Below, piece after piece: positions 43,601 to 57,206 of a DNA stretch of 64,000 bases (its first letter is position 1; each line of letters starts with the position of its first letter). The stretch is from Dendrophyllia cribrosa (Eukaryota; Cnidaria; Anthozoa; Scleractinia; Dendrophylliidae), in assembly GCA_024195265.1 (NCBI GenBank), contig JAJLRJ010000007.1, forward strand, positions 27,003,600 to 27,067,599. Reading direction: 5' to 3'. The position numbers and the translations under genes are program-made. Below the pieces are notes generated by a model. That model was not told the DNA's origin. It ran no database searches and saw nothing but the letters and a program-made list of their open reading frames with translations.

Positions 43601-45510
43601 TGACAACGAGCACCTCCAGTTATCCACTAGGGCCCTAACCTCTAAGAACTCCCCGTGGGAAGGCACTTTGCTTATACCAGGTAATGAGCGCATGCAAGCC
43701 GTATAAGGAATCAAAGGTGGCCGGCCTTACCTCCAAGAGACTTTACCAATTACTCACTAAAACATACATATATTTTATATATAAAATGCAGCTTTGATTT
43801 TCTCGCACATGTGGGCGACTTCATCTCGAATTGCAGCTGGCTATTCTTGGTTTGCACTTAAAGGGATCGTTTCACGGTTCGGCGCATGTGCACAGATTAA
43901 AGGCCCAACGGCACTTACCGTGATTCATTGCGGGCGTTTTAGAATTTCTGGCGTCACGAAATTCAGTTTTGTGTCGGTGAAGTTTGATTCCTAAAAAAAT
44001 CCGTTTACATCGGGAAATCTGTATCGTCTATTAACTTCAAGATCATTTCTTTCAAATATTTAATTCATATTCAAGGCATTGCATCTTGTTTTTGTATGTT
44101 TTCTTTTATTTTCCATCGTCACTGATACGTTTAACTTTTCTAAGCAACGCCGCCGAAGGCTAGAGGTCGGTTGTCAAGAAACGAGACCTTCAGAAGGTTT
44201 GGCTCAGAAATTCGGTTGTCCGTGGAAAGGAAATAGGTATATTAGATTGCCTACTAGTTTCGAATATATACCTTCGAATATATACCTTCGAATCTTTTCA
44301 TTGTAATTGTTTAGTACATTCGTTTTCCAGATACTGTGAGACATTTGAATCTTACCATCGATAAACGTGACCGTTCGACCGGAATGAATAATGCCCCCTG
44401 GAGATTTAAACAGCAGAAAAGCTTGAACTTCTCGGCTCGCCGGCGGAGTCGTTTTTGCCAGCAACTATGTGAAATATTCCATGGAAGTTGAAGGAGGTTT
44501 TCCCTGTCCCTAGCCGTCGATTTTTTTTCGATGCCAACTTCTGAAGCCGATAAAACGTCCTCCACCAGCGGAGCTCACTAATTATAATCACTAATTATGC
44601 CCGATGCAAATCAGATACGCCAACAGAACAGCCCACAAAATACAAACACTTCTCGGCTCGTTTATTACGTCGCAGGGATGGTTGGTGGTTTTTCAAGTTA
44701 ATCTACCGATACCAAAATGTACCCTGCCCAAAAAAACAGTTCTAGAAAAACATACCCTCCTATGCAATCACAGTTTTTATATCGTACCCGTCCTCTGCCA
44801 TATGTAATGTTTTGGGTAGCCTGTGTGTTGAATGTTGAGAGGTGAGAATGAAGAGGCTTGGTTGCATAGCTTTCAATATGGCTGCAACAAAAATATCGAG
44901 CGATTGTACCGGTGAGTTAGAAAAGTCTTTGAATTGGCAAGAGAAGAGGTCAGAAGTTCGCGAAAAGTCTGTTAAGGGAAAATATCTTAAATCCTCAATA
45001 ATAATAACAATAAATGTACCCCCCATTTCAAGTGATCTTAAAAAAATGGACCCACCACAGTAGTATGTTGGGGATGCCTAGATGAATTTTATTCATATAT
45101 GCAGCAGCCCTGAGGTAGGACTGGACAAACCGGTTTTAAGGTAATGAGATGCAGGTCTTGTACGTACAAGGGGTTGGAAAAGTGAATTTAATTAATTTTA
45201 ATGAGAAGGACGTTTACTAAAATTGAGCTTTGTAAGAGAGAAGTGTGTGGTATGATAGTACTTCGATTCCGCCCAACCATCCGGGTGATGGTGTGAATAT
45301 ATAGCCAAAAGAACAATGGGGAGGGTGTAAACCAATGAGAAGTAACTGTCAAACCAGTTTAAATCAGGTTGATCATGTATATATCTGAACTGGTTTTATT
45401 GACTGGACTAACAGGTTTTTTCCGATGCGCTAATTTTATTCACCCCATCTCCCTGAAGTTTGTTCCCACAACAAAGGACACGACATAATATTTCATGGAA
45501 TCAAAATTAT
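43601..45510. other. Intergenic, no gene seen
   Basis: AT-rich. A small duplication of CGAATATATACCTT lies at about 44261-44290. No coding sequence or RNA gene supported. Confidence 0.35.
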
Positions 45511-45547
45511 TTTATTGAGTAAACAAATATTACAAACAGTTCTGTTT

Positions 45548-45696
45548 TCAAAGATTGTGATGTTTATGTTTATTTTTCACGCCATCTGCAATAAATTTTT
45601 CAAGGTCTCTTTGCCACTTTGATTTATCTATTCGGCTCAACTGTCTCTGAAGTGAAGGTCGTTTGCTCTTGTCTTGATATTTAATGACCACCTCCG
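45548..45696 (-). CDS. Possible 3'-terminal exon of an unidentified gene
   Basis: Minus strand: an acceptor-like TTTAAACTGCAG precedes 45696. An open frame of about 49 codons, Lys/Arg/Gln-rich (KSKWQRDLEKFIADGVKNKH), ends at TGA 45550-45548, and an AATAAA poly(A) signal lies 32 bases downstream at 45516-45511. No upstream exon was identified. The coding call rests on the combination of acceptor, frame and poly(A) signal and is tentative. Confidence 0.3.
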
Positions 45697-45962
45697 CTGC
45701 AGTTTAAAGTATTGTTTGGTTTAAAACGCAGAATGCTTGCTTTCAATGCGCTTGGCTTAAACACTAAATATGCGTAAACGGTTCTTTTAAAGAGTTAAAC
45801 AAAATTCAATTCGTGAGTGCATTTACTTTGCCAATTGTTTGAACTAAAAAGCTGATTGCAAACAAAATATAAACTCAATGCAAGCATGGCTTAAAAGGAA
45901 GCGCGAGAACTTTTTTATCATCGAATGCAAAACACACACATTTAAGATCAAAAACAACATAG

Positions 45963-46034
45963 TGCCTTGACCAAGATTCGAACCTGGGTTACTACGGCCA
46001 CAACGCAGTGTCTTAACCACTAGACCATCAAAGC
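45963..46034 (-). tRNA. tRNA-His (GTG)-like gene
   Basis: A 72-base cloverleaf: acceptor stem GCTTTGA/TCAAGGC (all pairs, one G-U), D-arm in GGTCTAGTGGTTAAGAC, anticodon arm CTGCG-TTGTGGC-CGTAG with GTG at positions 34-36, and T-arm GGTTCGAATC with a full five-pair stem. A and B boxes are intact, and a TTTTT terminator follows about ten bases downstream. Could be functional or a tRNA-derived repeat; only one copy was seen in this window. Confidence 0.7.
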
Positions 46035-48096
46035 TGTGGATACTATAACTGGATAAAACTAATGTTAAAGAGGGTTTCGAAACATTCAAGTTCATAATCA
46101 AGCGCTAAATCTCAATAAAATTGCGTAGTATAAAAACGCTTTTTACTTTACTAAAATCCACAATGTTCTTGTAGCCCGGCGCTACATCTCTAGACGCTAT
46201 GTGTTTTGAGTTTCCCAGCTAACTATCCGATAGAGGAAAACAAACTGAACGAAAAAAAAGAACAAAACGCACCGTTACCTCAGTCGTTATATTAATTTCT
46301 TTCTCTTACACTGAACTAAATTTGCATGAGAAATTAACACCTCGGTCAAAAACAAAGCAGCCATGCTAAGACAACAAAGCCACACGTTTAATGTTAACGG
46401 CAAAACTCATCAAAGTTATATCAAATCGTTATGTCAACAAAAGCGGTTTTTATTTATAACCATTCAAATCCATGCACAGCACAGTCAAATGATAAGGAAA
46501 TCAAACTTAACGATGGAACCGATCGTCTTCTTCCTTGAAATACTTATAACGTTCGGATATATCAATCAGTGAAGCCGAGTTCGCACTTTTACGTTTATTA
46601 TCCAATAAATTAACTTGTTGGATTCGAGGCTGTTTTCGGAAATCCTTGACCATATTTATTTATAATAAAGTAACCAGATAACCAAAGCAAAGTTGCATGT
46701 CCAAACGAATAACGACAAACAACATATGTACCCGCTTTATATTAAATTTAACAACTTTACTCGAAAGAAAAGTAACTGGGCTGCGATTGTTTAAAACGTG
46801 ACGAATGAACGTTCAATTAGTGATAACAGTTTAGGAACGAATTAACAATGCTTTTCTTGAAGTCAACGATTGTTTGAATGCGCAGCGCTATTCGCGTACC
46901 AACGAACCTTTTCTGTCATTTGAATTGAAGCGGCCATTTATAAAAACATAACGAACTAATTAAACAACTTCTGTTTAAACAACGTGTAAACGTAAGCGTT
47001 GCTTCAAACATAGCGAAAGCATGTTCGCATGGAATGGAAAAATATAAGCTACATGAAGTGATAGTTTTCGCAGTGAAACCTAGCGAGCGTTCCGCTGTTT
47101 ATTTGTGGAACTTCTTTAGACAAGTTAAACAATAAACTTAAAAGCCATTGTTTTCAATTGCCAACTTTGAGCATGACTAACATGCAGAGAAAACTTTTAG
47201 GAAACGCGAGGCTTATTATTGGGAAAGCACGACAATTTTTTTTGTTTTGTTTCACAGTGAGAAATTTTCTTAAGAGAGTGATTGACCATAACAACAACAC
47301 TATGTATTTGAGCAAACGCTAAAATGTTCTCTATTTTAACAAGCTTTAATAAGCACTGAAACAAAGTTAACAATGTCTTTTAAGTAATTTACTGTGAATA
47401 CTATTTACAACAACCGAAACGGCCGGTAACGAATTAAGGGTCAATTAATGATAACAGTTTAGGGACGAATTAGCAATGCTTTCCTTAAAGTCAAGGATTG
47501 TTTGGATGCACAGCGCTATTCGCGTGCTAAAGAGAAACGACACGAGTTCAAAATACTCTTTTTAATTACAATTAAGCTGTCTCAAGGGTAATTGAACTAT
47601 TCATTTGCATTTGCATACTGTTGAAAACACGAGATTGTAATAAGACATAACGTAATGTTTGTATAAAAATATGTGATTTTGTTGGTCCGTATTACCGTTC
47701 GCACTAAATTTTTGCGGGTTCTAATTTTTTAATTTACATTCGCGCAAACATTTTCTCCTTAAAAAATAACGACTCCGCTGTCGAAACTATATACAAACTG
47801 ATCATTATTTAGTAATAAACGTAATGTAAAATCGTGTTGGTGCCCATTTACTAAATAAACGTCTCTTTCGTTAAAAAGAATGCCACTGATAACTCGGGTG
47901 ATAATGTATCAAATGGTTCAGTTGTTATTGCTGATCGATCCATTGCCAGAGAATCAAATCAGCCACACTGACTAGGGCACAAAAGTTATTTCCTGCAAAA
48001 CACCAAAATTTAAAAGTTACTGAAACGACACGCAATAGATTTGAGTCATGCAGCGCGAATTCAAGAGCAACTTAGACCGACCCCCCTGGAGTAGCT
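46035..48096. other. Intergenic with a 100-bp direct duplication
   Basis: Bases 46803-46905 and 47428-47530 are direct copies (GATAACAGTTTAGG, then CAGCGCTATTCGCGT) 625 bp apart, with different flanks. Otherwise AT-rich and without supported genes. Confidence 0.5.
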
Positions 48097-48292
48097 CATT
48101 GTAACTCAGAGCAACTCAGAACATTTGAGTGAGCAACTAAGACCATTTGATTGAGCAACTTAGAGCGGTTGAGTGTGCAACTTAGAGCAACTCGGAGCAA
48201 CTCAGAGTAACTCAGAGCAACTCAGAGCAACTCCGAGCAACTCAGAGCAACTCAGAGTAACTCAAAGCAACTCAGAGCAATTCACACGATGA
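48097..48292. repeat. 10-bp tandem repeat (AGAGCAACTC)
   Basis: About 14-18 units of AGAGCAACTC with point variants and some half units, immediately downstream of a predicted gene's poly(A) region. Confidence 0.9.
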
Positions 48293-48456
48293 TACAGGGT
48301 AGAAAACAGATGAGATTTAATGCTTTAAGAGTAACCTATCTGTGTTTAGTCAGTTTGACATAAGACCAGTCACAGCAGAGGTCAAAGACTACAATACTCA
48401 ACATTTCAAGAATTACATTTATTAAAGACAATTGCAAAATAATGCATTACAGAAAA

Positions 48457-49345
48457 TCACGTTGTATAAAAACTATCGTAATATTTTCTCTTTTTTGCTG
48501 TGTAAGTCAAGTCTTCATCTTCATTCCACGTTTCTTTAGGTACTAGGTCTTCCTGGTCAAACAGTCTGTTCAATAAATATTTTCGTGTATTGACTGCTGC
48601 TTCAGCAGCCTCCGAATAATCCATATCATCATCTTGCATAAAGCTATGCAATGTTTTCATGACCTTTTTATGCAATGGGTCAGTTCTAAGATAACGATAC
48701 CACTTTAGATAGTGCAGATACAACCTTCGTAGCCTCTTTCTGTAAACAGGGAGTAAAAGATTAGATGCTTGAACCTCCGCTACGTCTTGTGGCAAACAGA
48801 GTGTCAAGCTCCCCCTTCTCTACAAGTGTTTTCCAGTCATAGCAATGTACATCTTTGAAGGCTCGAACTTGCTTTTCTTTTCTTCGCTCTTGCTTACGGA
48901 TCTCATTGACACTTTGCAGTTGCGACAAGTGCTCAATGTAATTCTTCACCAGTTTTTCGTCTACAATGAACTTGGAGGAAAATTCTGTGATAGGATCCGA
49001 TGCATTAATTGACAACTTCCCTTGCTCGAAGAGCTTCTTAATATTTGATCGTGGCTGCCAATCATCGGGAATACGCCTCTTGCCATTTTCATCATTATTG
49101 GAAGAAGTATGAACGCTCAAGTATTTAAATTCAGGAAGTGCAGATTGGTCTGGAATTGGTGTTGGTATTCTTTCAGTTGCTGGTCCAGTCCAGGCTATCT
49201 CCTCAGGTCCATCTGTTACACAGCAGTGCTTGCACAATGAACCATCTTTTTCTTTACATGATCCTTTCAAAAATTCGGCATGAAGCTCCCCTGACTGTTC
49301 AGGTAGTAAAAGTTCCCAGACAGTTATATTAAGAAAAGGAAGCAT
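48457..49345 (-). CDS. Unidentified host or transposon-derived gene, last two exons
   Basis: Two overlapping-frame pieces are best explained by a short intron. The upstream piece (49345-48798) encodes a Cys/His region (GSCKEKDGSLCKHCC), an acidic linker, IPDDWQPRSNIKKLFEQGKL and a basic coil ending DWKTLVEKGELDTL. An intron 48740-48797 (GTTTGC...TTTACAG, 58 bases) would join it in frame to 48739-48457 (LRRLYLHYLKWYRYL, acidic tail, stop). AATAAA follows 34 bases after the stop (48423-48418). The DW..L...GEL..L pattern resembles SAP-like tails of some metazoan transposon-derived proteins. Further 5' exons are expected beyond 49345. Function unknown. Confidence 0.45.
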
Positions 49346-51841
49346 GCAAGTCTTCTCAATAGGGTTTATGTTTATTTATTGATATTTAGTGCCCACATCT
49401 TTGATTCTCCATACTTAGGTTGGATTGCTACATGTGACATCCAGTTGTGTTATATTTTATGTCCAGCATTGCATTAGAATTTATTTAGATCTTCCACATG
49501 AATTGTAGTGAGTGTGATTCTTTACAAAACACCCAATGACCCACCCCCAATCATCGTGAAATTCTCTTTTGGCCCACCCCTTTTCTCTAAAAAAAAATAG
49601 GCCTGGCCCACCCCATGATTTCCCCCCCCCCCCACCCCCCCCACCCCCCCCCCACATAAATAATGACCGGTCCCTGAGAGGCAAAAATTTCACTTCGCGA
49701 GAGATCGCACTTATCTGGGTCCAAATCAAAATAAACAATGCGCGGTGCATCACGGTAAGTGACGATGGGCCTTTAAAATGCTTTATTTGCTTTCTTACCA
49801 ATTTTATCGGTTAAAAGACCACTTGCATTTACTTCAATAATCACATACTATAATGCCGGTCCAAACATAGTAAAGGATGACCAAAATTCACAGAAAATTT
49901 CAACGGATTACACCGACAAAGTCAACACTGAATAAAACCTTTGACCCGAAGGGTTTATTCTACGCTCATATGGCGCACAAGATTGGATTCACTATAAGTT
50001 TCATTTGATCGGCTTATAAGAATCTATAATGCAAAAATAACTTTCAACTGGTTGAACTTTGTCTATTTTCACGGCTTATCTGAAATAGCGTGACGAATTG
50101 CGTGATACAGTTAAAACCTTGACAAATCGGAAGCAAAACATCGTTAAAACCTGAAACATTTTGTGAAGGATTGTAACACTAGTATCCACATACCTTGTCA
50201 GAAACAGCTTTGTAGAATGTATAGTTTAGGTTTTAGAATTTTTATGACGTCATGTGCAAACCAAGAATTGTAGAACCCCAGAAGAATTGGTGAACGTAGT
50301 AAAGCGTAATAAAAAAAGTTAATCAACAGATTTGTGCATTCGACTGTGACGGCATTCGTAGAGAGCTAGCAGTTTCTTTCTGGATAGTGGAGCGGGCGTG
50401 CTTACGGCTTAGGTACTTAGACAAACAATGCTACACACGTTGTGATTGGTCGAAAGCCATTTAATATAGCTCTATGGAAACAAGCGTTTGTTACAAGATC
50501 AATATAATACTAACGTTCCTTGTTTCTTTACAGTTAAGCAACATTAGTAAAAGCTTGGTAGAACACAATTTTAAACATCAGTTGACAGCGTAACTCAAAA
50601 TAACCGTAGAAACACTCGCCTTCGGTATTTCTTTCTTCCAAAATTCCACTTTATGTTGCCATAGCTACTTAGCTTCTATGCCTAGCTGTTGTAGTCTAAA
50701 CATTGGTTACAGAGTTAAAAACATTCCTCCATCACCGTGTTGCTTCTAAGAAAATGAAAAGAACAGGAAATGTCCTTTTACTGGTTTATTTGTAACGACT
50801 TTCGTGCAATATCAACGCCTGAACGACGCAAGTACGAAACACACAACAAACACACTCCGAAGAAAGGTGAACTATTTCTTTTTTTTTGTCTAATTTCTAA
50901 CTAAATATTGCGAAATAATATAAGCTTCGATTGGATTAACACATGTATGGCTTTCTCTGGTATAATTGCCGTAAATATATAAATTGCATTGTACTAATCA
51001 CTTAAAAATGAAAAGGCCATTAAGGCAATCTTAAATCAACACAATATCTTCTAAAAATAGTCTAACTCACAATCTTCTTTACGAACTCTAATTTTCTTCC
51101 CATCCCTTAGGTTTCTTCACGTCAATTGCGAGAATCGCGTGTATGTCCAGATGATAAAAGGCTCAGGGAAACGGAAAGCGGCGTGAACAAGAACAAACTA
51201 CAAACGCCACACTCATTGCCTTCATTTGTTTTGCCTTCCTTTGTTTCTGCCGTTAGCTTTGTATCACTCACACTCATTTCACCTTTTTTTATCTTTGTCT
51301 TCAGCTATCATCAGAATAATTCTGAATTATAATACGAGCCTTTGTCGCTCTCAGTGAGTTTAGCGGCAAATTCGTTGCTAAATGTGTTTGAACGTTTTCG
51401 TTTTGCTTTCTTTTTTAAATCTTTCTTTAAGAAGGAATCGAGAATCGAATATGACATGAATGCTTTTTGCCTTCGTAGGCAAATTGTTAGACATTGTAAA
51501 TTTTGTGACATGACTCTGTTATGATGAACAACACCTCATGCGATTTCAATTTATCTTGAACAGGTGATTGTCAACATTCAATCAGAGTCAATGAATGCTG
51601 AGAACCTTTTTTGTCCATACCTTAGCGTAGAAACATTTTTTTTTTAACAAAATGTTTAGCAAAAGAAAGATTTAAATAAGAGTAGCATCTTGAAAAAATG
51701 GTCAATTTTGGGATCCCATGATACCTTAAACAACTTGTTCATGAGTACGTGGCATACCTTGTAGTAATTACGTTCCTAGTAAGTTACACGAGATAATAAG
51801 CAGTGCATGATTGCTAATGGTAGAAAATGTACTCGTTATTT
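49346..51841. other. Intergenic, with a poly-C tract
   Basis: A C-rich tract (CCCCCCCCCCCCACCCCCCC-like) lies at about 49621-49656. The rest is AT-rich, with no supported gene. Frames at 49481-49814 are low-complexity products of the tract. Confidence 0.4.
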
Positions 51842-51946
51842 CGAAAAGTATACTATAATAGACAAACTATGACAAAAGCTTCATTTGTTGCACAATGACA
51901 ATCCTTCAGTCTCATTTACAAGTGTTGAAAAAGGTCAAATTTCACT
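51842..51946 (+). repeat. Dispersed repeat, second copy
   Basis: Near-identical to 28217-28325 (TATACTATAATAGACAAACT, then TTCAGTCTCATTTACAAGTG), same orientation, 23.6 kb apart. Confidence 0.7.
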
Positions 51947-54280
51947 CAAGTGCTCCCTGAATTTCGCGTTCCCAAAAATTCATTTCAGGTGTTGCCCTAA
52001 GTTTTAAAACCATATTTTGAAAGCTTAGAGATTGCTTTTTAATGTAGTATGTCTTTTGCTGTTTGAAACTAGGTACCGGGCGTTATTTTAGGCCTTCGAA
52101 TTTCGACAAAATTTTGCTCGTGTGAAATCCTCAAAATTTTGTAAATATTTAAACATCTGTAAAATAATCTAGTCGCAATTAATTCAAGCACATGACCACT
52201 CAAAATGTATGTTAAAATCCCTTTAGTACGATGAGAAGCTTTCTGGGTTGAATGATATTTGAATTAGATATAAATCGGGCTCTTTTCATAGCCCGGTCTC
52301 GGGCCCCGAAAAAGCGGTCTGGCGAGGGCCGTGAAGCGCCCGAACTTGACACCCGCCGTATCGCCAAAATATTTATCCGATCAAACTAAAATTTATATTT
52401 TCATTAATAGAATACCTAGGATAGTCTACAGAATTTTTTGGGGATTTTTCAAAATTTTTATAATTCCCACCCCTGGTCGATATTTACAGACATCCGCTCT
52501 TAAAACGTTTTGACCTTTGGAACAAATATTTTGGATTCATGATCATGAAAAAACGGCGCGTGATCGAATTACATTTCACACGAAATTTTGCATATATGAA
52601 ATAGAATGGTGTCTTTTGTAGGAATAGAGGTGGTGATCGACGGGTCCGCGAGGCCGTTGTTAATAAACGGCCCCAGCGTTTAATCGAGAAAATACGGTAA
52701 TAAGAATAGTACAAACAGTAATCACACATTGATATCAACGGCATGCCAACCTGGTGTTTTCAAATTTGTAGGTCGTTTGTCTCTTTTTAAATACCATAGT
52801 TTCAAGGATGTGTTTCAGTCGATTTCATAATGGCCATTCAAATTATAGTTATTGAGGTATTTTATTAGACTTTAAATGTATTTTTCGAAATATATATTAA
52901 TGCAAACTAAGTTTAGGTTGTTTTGTAATTTAGAAGTTTTTCAGGTTTGGAATTGTGAAATGTAATACCCTAATCAGCCTCAAGCTAATTTTCGTTTTTT
53001 TTTTTTGTTATTTCGTCATTACAGATGTCCTTAATGTCACAATCACTAATTGGTTTTTAATGGAATAGGTAATAATTTTGACATAGCACGTGGGTGATCG
53101 AATGCCACTGAACATCACGCAATCACAAAGCCCCAGTCTTCGACACTTTCTATAAGAGAAATAAAGTGCACTTTCATGTACGCTTTCTAGACTACTGCAA
53201 ATCTTTGCAGTACGATTTAATCAAAATATTTATCAAAAAATGCCAACAGAAAGCCAGTGAGTATACATCAGCTAACATAATGTAGAATTGCAAAATAAAA
53301 TGGAACGAAAGAGAATGAACCCTGTTTTCTCAAAGTGAACTGCTAATGGATACTGTTCTAAGCGGATTTACCATCAAACTTTTAATAAACAGTTTGCAAT
53401 GAAAGTAGTTAAAAGACAAGTCTTTTTAGGAACTTCAATTAATAAAATGAATGGCTTTGAAGCTGAAGTTTCATAGCATGTGATCACATTATAACTCTTT
53501 ATACTCATATTACGAATCACGTGAAGAGTGACCTCAAATATTTTAGTATGGCCTGCGAACAGGTTCGTGGCTTGGAGGACTGTCGACCCCGCGGTCCGGC
53601 TCGAAGTGTGTCGGCAGGCTAATCTATATAATAAAAGAATACCGACTAACGTTTTTATAAAAGCAAATGAAGAAACCGTAATGGCAATGATTCAGTATTC
53701 GAAAATAGAACAAAAGTCAAAAATCATGGTATCTTGTTGTTCCTACTCCTGCATAATGAAACGGAAAGATTTGTATAATCTGAGCTGTCTTGCATACTAT
53801 TGCATAATCATGAGAGCTGAACATTTATTATCGCTTATATGAAAACACAAACTTTCCCAAACTTTCTTGTGATATAAAAAGAGGGAAAAACTGATAACAT
53901 CTAAGAATTTCGATTAGAAAACACGCACATACATTTAAAATATCTTGCTAGCTTTCATAAATTAAATTGGTAACTAAAAAGGAAAATTCAACAATTCTAT
54001 AATACAAACTACTTAAATATACGCACATCATTGCCTCAACTAAAAAACATTCACTTACACTTATATTTTAAAACATCGATCATTCACACAATGTCAGTAC
54101 ACAATAACATGTACTTTGTTATATGTTCATTGTTCACTGTTCTTACTCATAAACTGAGTCATGGCACCAATAAATTGGCCCATCATTGCCATTTGTTGTT
54201 GCTGTGTTTGCGAAAAATTTGCCATAAAGGTGTCAATATTTTCCCTGCATTTCTTAAAGGTATCCATACTTTCTCGAAAC
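51947..54280. other. Intergenic, AT-rich, no gene seen
   Basis: No coding sequence, RNA gene or structured repeat supported. Short frames at 53528-53842 and 54031-54468 are unconvincing or antisense to the following fragment. Confidence 0.35.
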
Positions 54281-54634
54281 TCACGTCTTTCCTCTTCTTC
54301 CCCGGCCTTTTCTTTTTCTTGTTTTTTTTTTCCTGTCGCTTCTCACCTCCTTCTTCTTTTGCTCCCCTGCATCTTCCTTCAGTTTTCCAGACTGATCACC
54401 TGAAGAAGTTGGGCTTGAGCTTGCGTACGTGTTTGTTGTCCCCGCTTCAGACACATGGCTCAACGTAACAATGTCACGGCAGCCCAAGACAGCGTCAATT
54501 TCATCGTAAAATAAGCTTTGCTTCTTAGAGCCTCCAGACTGCTTTCTGTTCCATTCCTTTGCCTCTTTATATCGGTCGATTAAATACTTCATTTTATTGA
54601 TGCACTTCTCAATAGTCTTGCTGGTTTCCAGCAT
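54281..54634 (-). pseudogene. Myb/SANT-like (Harbinger-associated) gene fragment
   Basis: Minus-strand frame of about 117 codons carrying the C-terminal half of a trihelix/SANT domain (KMKYLIDRYKEAKEWNRKQS), then GSKKQSLFYDEIDAVLGCRD, a Ser/Thr-rich linker and a Lys/Arg/Glu tail. The upstream half of the domain is missing, and a 292-bp foldback element sits directly upstream (54658-54949). Proteins of this type are the second gene of PIF/Harbinger transposons or their host derivatives. Confidence 0.55.
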
Positions 54635-54657
54635 CCTAGTGAAATTTGGGGGTGAGA

Positions 54658-54949
54658 TACACCAAATTGAAGAAACGTTGACGCGTGAAAATCATAAACC
54701 ATGAACGATGAGACCGAATGGGATTCTGGGTAGGCAGCTTTGGCAAGCTAGTAATATGCCATTTATTGATAATCAATATGTTTGCTTTGTTTGAGATATT
54801 TAAGAGCATGGATTTATGCATCCTGTGTTAATAAAATGTATATTCTGTGACAGACGAAGATTAATTTTTCCAACTTCCCAGTAAACCTTTGGGTCGCATC
54901 GTTCATGATATATGCTTTTCATCCGACAACGTTTCTTCAATTTGGTGTA
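54658..54949. mobile_element. 292-bp MITE with perfect 23-bp inverted termini
   Basis: TACACCAAATTGAAGAAACG plus TTG at 54658-54680, and its exact complement at 54927-54949. No coding capacity. Sits at the truncated 5' end of the SANT-like gene fragment. Confidence 0.75.
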
Positions 54950-57206
54950 TTAGAACCGTTATGCTCTGATGACTCCATACAAACCCTTCTAATTTTGCCT
55001 TGGTTCATTACGTAATTACTCATGCGCGTAGCGGCATGAGTTATAAAATGGGCTTCGTTTTTCTTTTTATTATTATTTTTTTGTGTGTCACGATTTTGCA
55101 TGCAAATTTATTCACGCATATTTTAAATTGTGCATTTCCGGTTCACAGCTTTGCTTTTTACACTTCCCGTTTAGTGACTTCCGGCTACTCTCACTTCCGG
55201 CAAAACATCGTTACTGAAGTGTCACGACAGCGTCTCCTACAACCCTACTCAGTAGTAATGTTCACGTCAAGTATATATTATTTTCACAAGAATGACTGGC
55301 TTCATTGTGGTACAGCCTTCATTTATAAAACATTCAAAAGTAACGTGGTTTGCAGGTACGATGACTGAATGAAAGAAGTAACTCTTCTCCATGTCGGACG
55401 TCTTCTTATCTTGTTTAAATTATTAAAATATAAATTGCTTCTTTTCTTATGGTACATTGAAGTATAAGACAAATGTTTGATACGCATGCGCATGACAAAC
55501 ATTTTCCGTCATTTGGTCTTATTGGTGTATAAGTCAGTCCTGTATTTCTCCCATAGAGGTGAACGTTGCTTTTATACACAGCATACAACTTGAGGCCGAA
55601 TTTGTTGCGATTCTGAAAAAACTAAGAGCTATTTTTAATCAGAGTTCTTCCGAGGGAAAAATGCCAAACATCGATCTCTCGCACTGATAAGCATATTGTC
55701 AATTTATTTCCCGTTTTACTGCCGATTCTTTGCAATGTCTGTATCGGAGCAGTCCTCGCTGCCTGTGGTGAGTAATTTCAAGACTTTTTTCAAGAAAGAA
55801 CAATAGAAACACACGGCAAAACAGCGTCGTTACCTCAGTCCATCAGATTTAATAAAAAATTTGGACTTTGGGACTGGACTTCTGTGGATTATGGACTGGG
55901 GAATGCGTGTCATATTAATGTCGATTTTTACTGACTTTATTACTTTTTGTGGTCACTAGGTTACTAGTAACCACTATGTTGTCACCTGTGTAAGTAAGTA
56001 CGACTTTCCGAAGCGCGAAGTTGTGCCAAGTTCACCCGATTGCTGTACGATGAGACAGTTCTGATAGCTTCGGATTAGACGACTCGATTGTCAAGGAAGT
56101 TCTGTTTGTACGTGCGCGCTTAATTTGGATCCGTGGGAAAGGTAAACGGAGCTTTCTCGTTCTTTTTACTACTTTACCAAGCACAGCTTTCACCAAATGT
56201 GGCCAAGTATTGTTTTCAAAGATTATTTTAGGTGCTTTCGTGGTTTGGAAAAAGGTTTTAGTGAAAAATCGAGCTCTGAATCGAAGTGTTTGTTTGCAGA
56301 CCATGAGCTATCCGAACTCATGATTCAAACGCCGCCAGCATTTCATTTCTGTACCTTTGACCATTCAGAACTGTTTTTTTTTTATTAGCGAAAGCATTAT
56401 GCGAATCATTTTTCCGGATAAGATTGGCATTGTATTACACAGGAAAAGTCGGCGATTTTAGAAAGCATAATAAAAATAGGTTGCTGAATTGAATTATTTT
56501 GTGATGTTTATTATATTTTCGCAGACGCTAGCCGGTTCCTCGCAGTAATTAGGATACAACAAATCGCCAAGACTTCTAGAAGCAGAAAATTACTGAATTC
56601 TGAAAGGTGTTTGACTCTTTTAATCAAAGGAAAGACATTTTCATTCAAGGAAATATGAGTTTCATTCAAAAGTTTCGACCTTTTATAGAAAATATATTTT
56701 GGATTCAGTGGCCATATAAAAAATTTAAAAACAGCTTGCTATCAAATTACATTTGACATAAAATTTGCATAAAGCAAAATTGTGTATTTGCGACAACACT
56801 TTGAAGAAACTGTGAAGCCTGGAAAAAACTTATTATAGATGACAAAATCAAAGCATTTTTTTAAAGAACCAGCCTAAAGTTATGGAAACATTTCATTTCG
56901 ATTTGGTCTTAAAATCACGGAAAGATTTTAGTGAATGCGTCACGCAACGTTTATTTACAAAATGTTTGACCAATTCACAGCAATTCTCACCAAAGATTTG
57001 AAAACTTTAAAAAAATCCCGGATCTCCTGAATGCGATTTCCTGTTTATTTAGAGCCTACAAAAAGTTTATGGCAATCCGGGCAGGAGGGGGTGGTCGGCC
57101 TGGCCGGGAAATCCGGGCGGGGGAGGGGTAAAAAAACATCGCATCCGTCGGGGTGGGGGGATTTTTTCTAGAAATAAACCATTTTACACCGGTTGCATGC
57201 GATTTA
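54950..57206. other. Intergenic with dispersed repeats
   Basis: Bases 55015-55127 repeat 39255-39372, and 55392-55620 is the inverted relative of 33841-34070. A G-rich stretch (GGGCGGGGGAGGGG) lies at about 57080-57160. No gene supported. Confidence 0.45.

Noticed and set aside
49481..49814. Gly- or Pro-rich protein
   Set aside because: Translation of a poly-C tract with no start or domain support.
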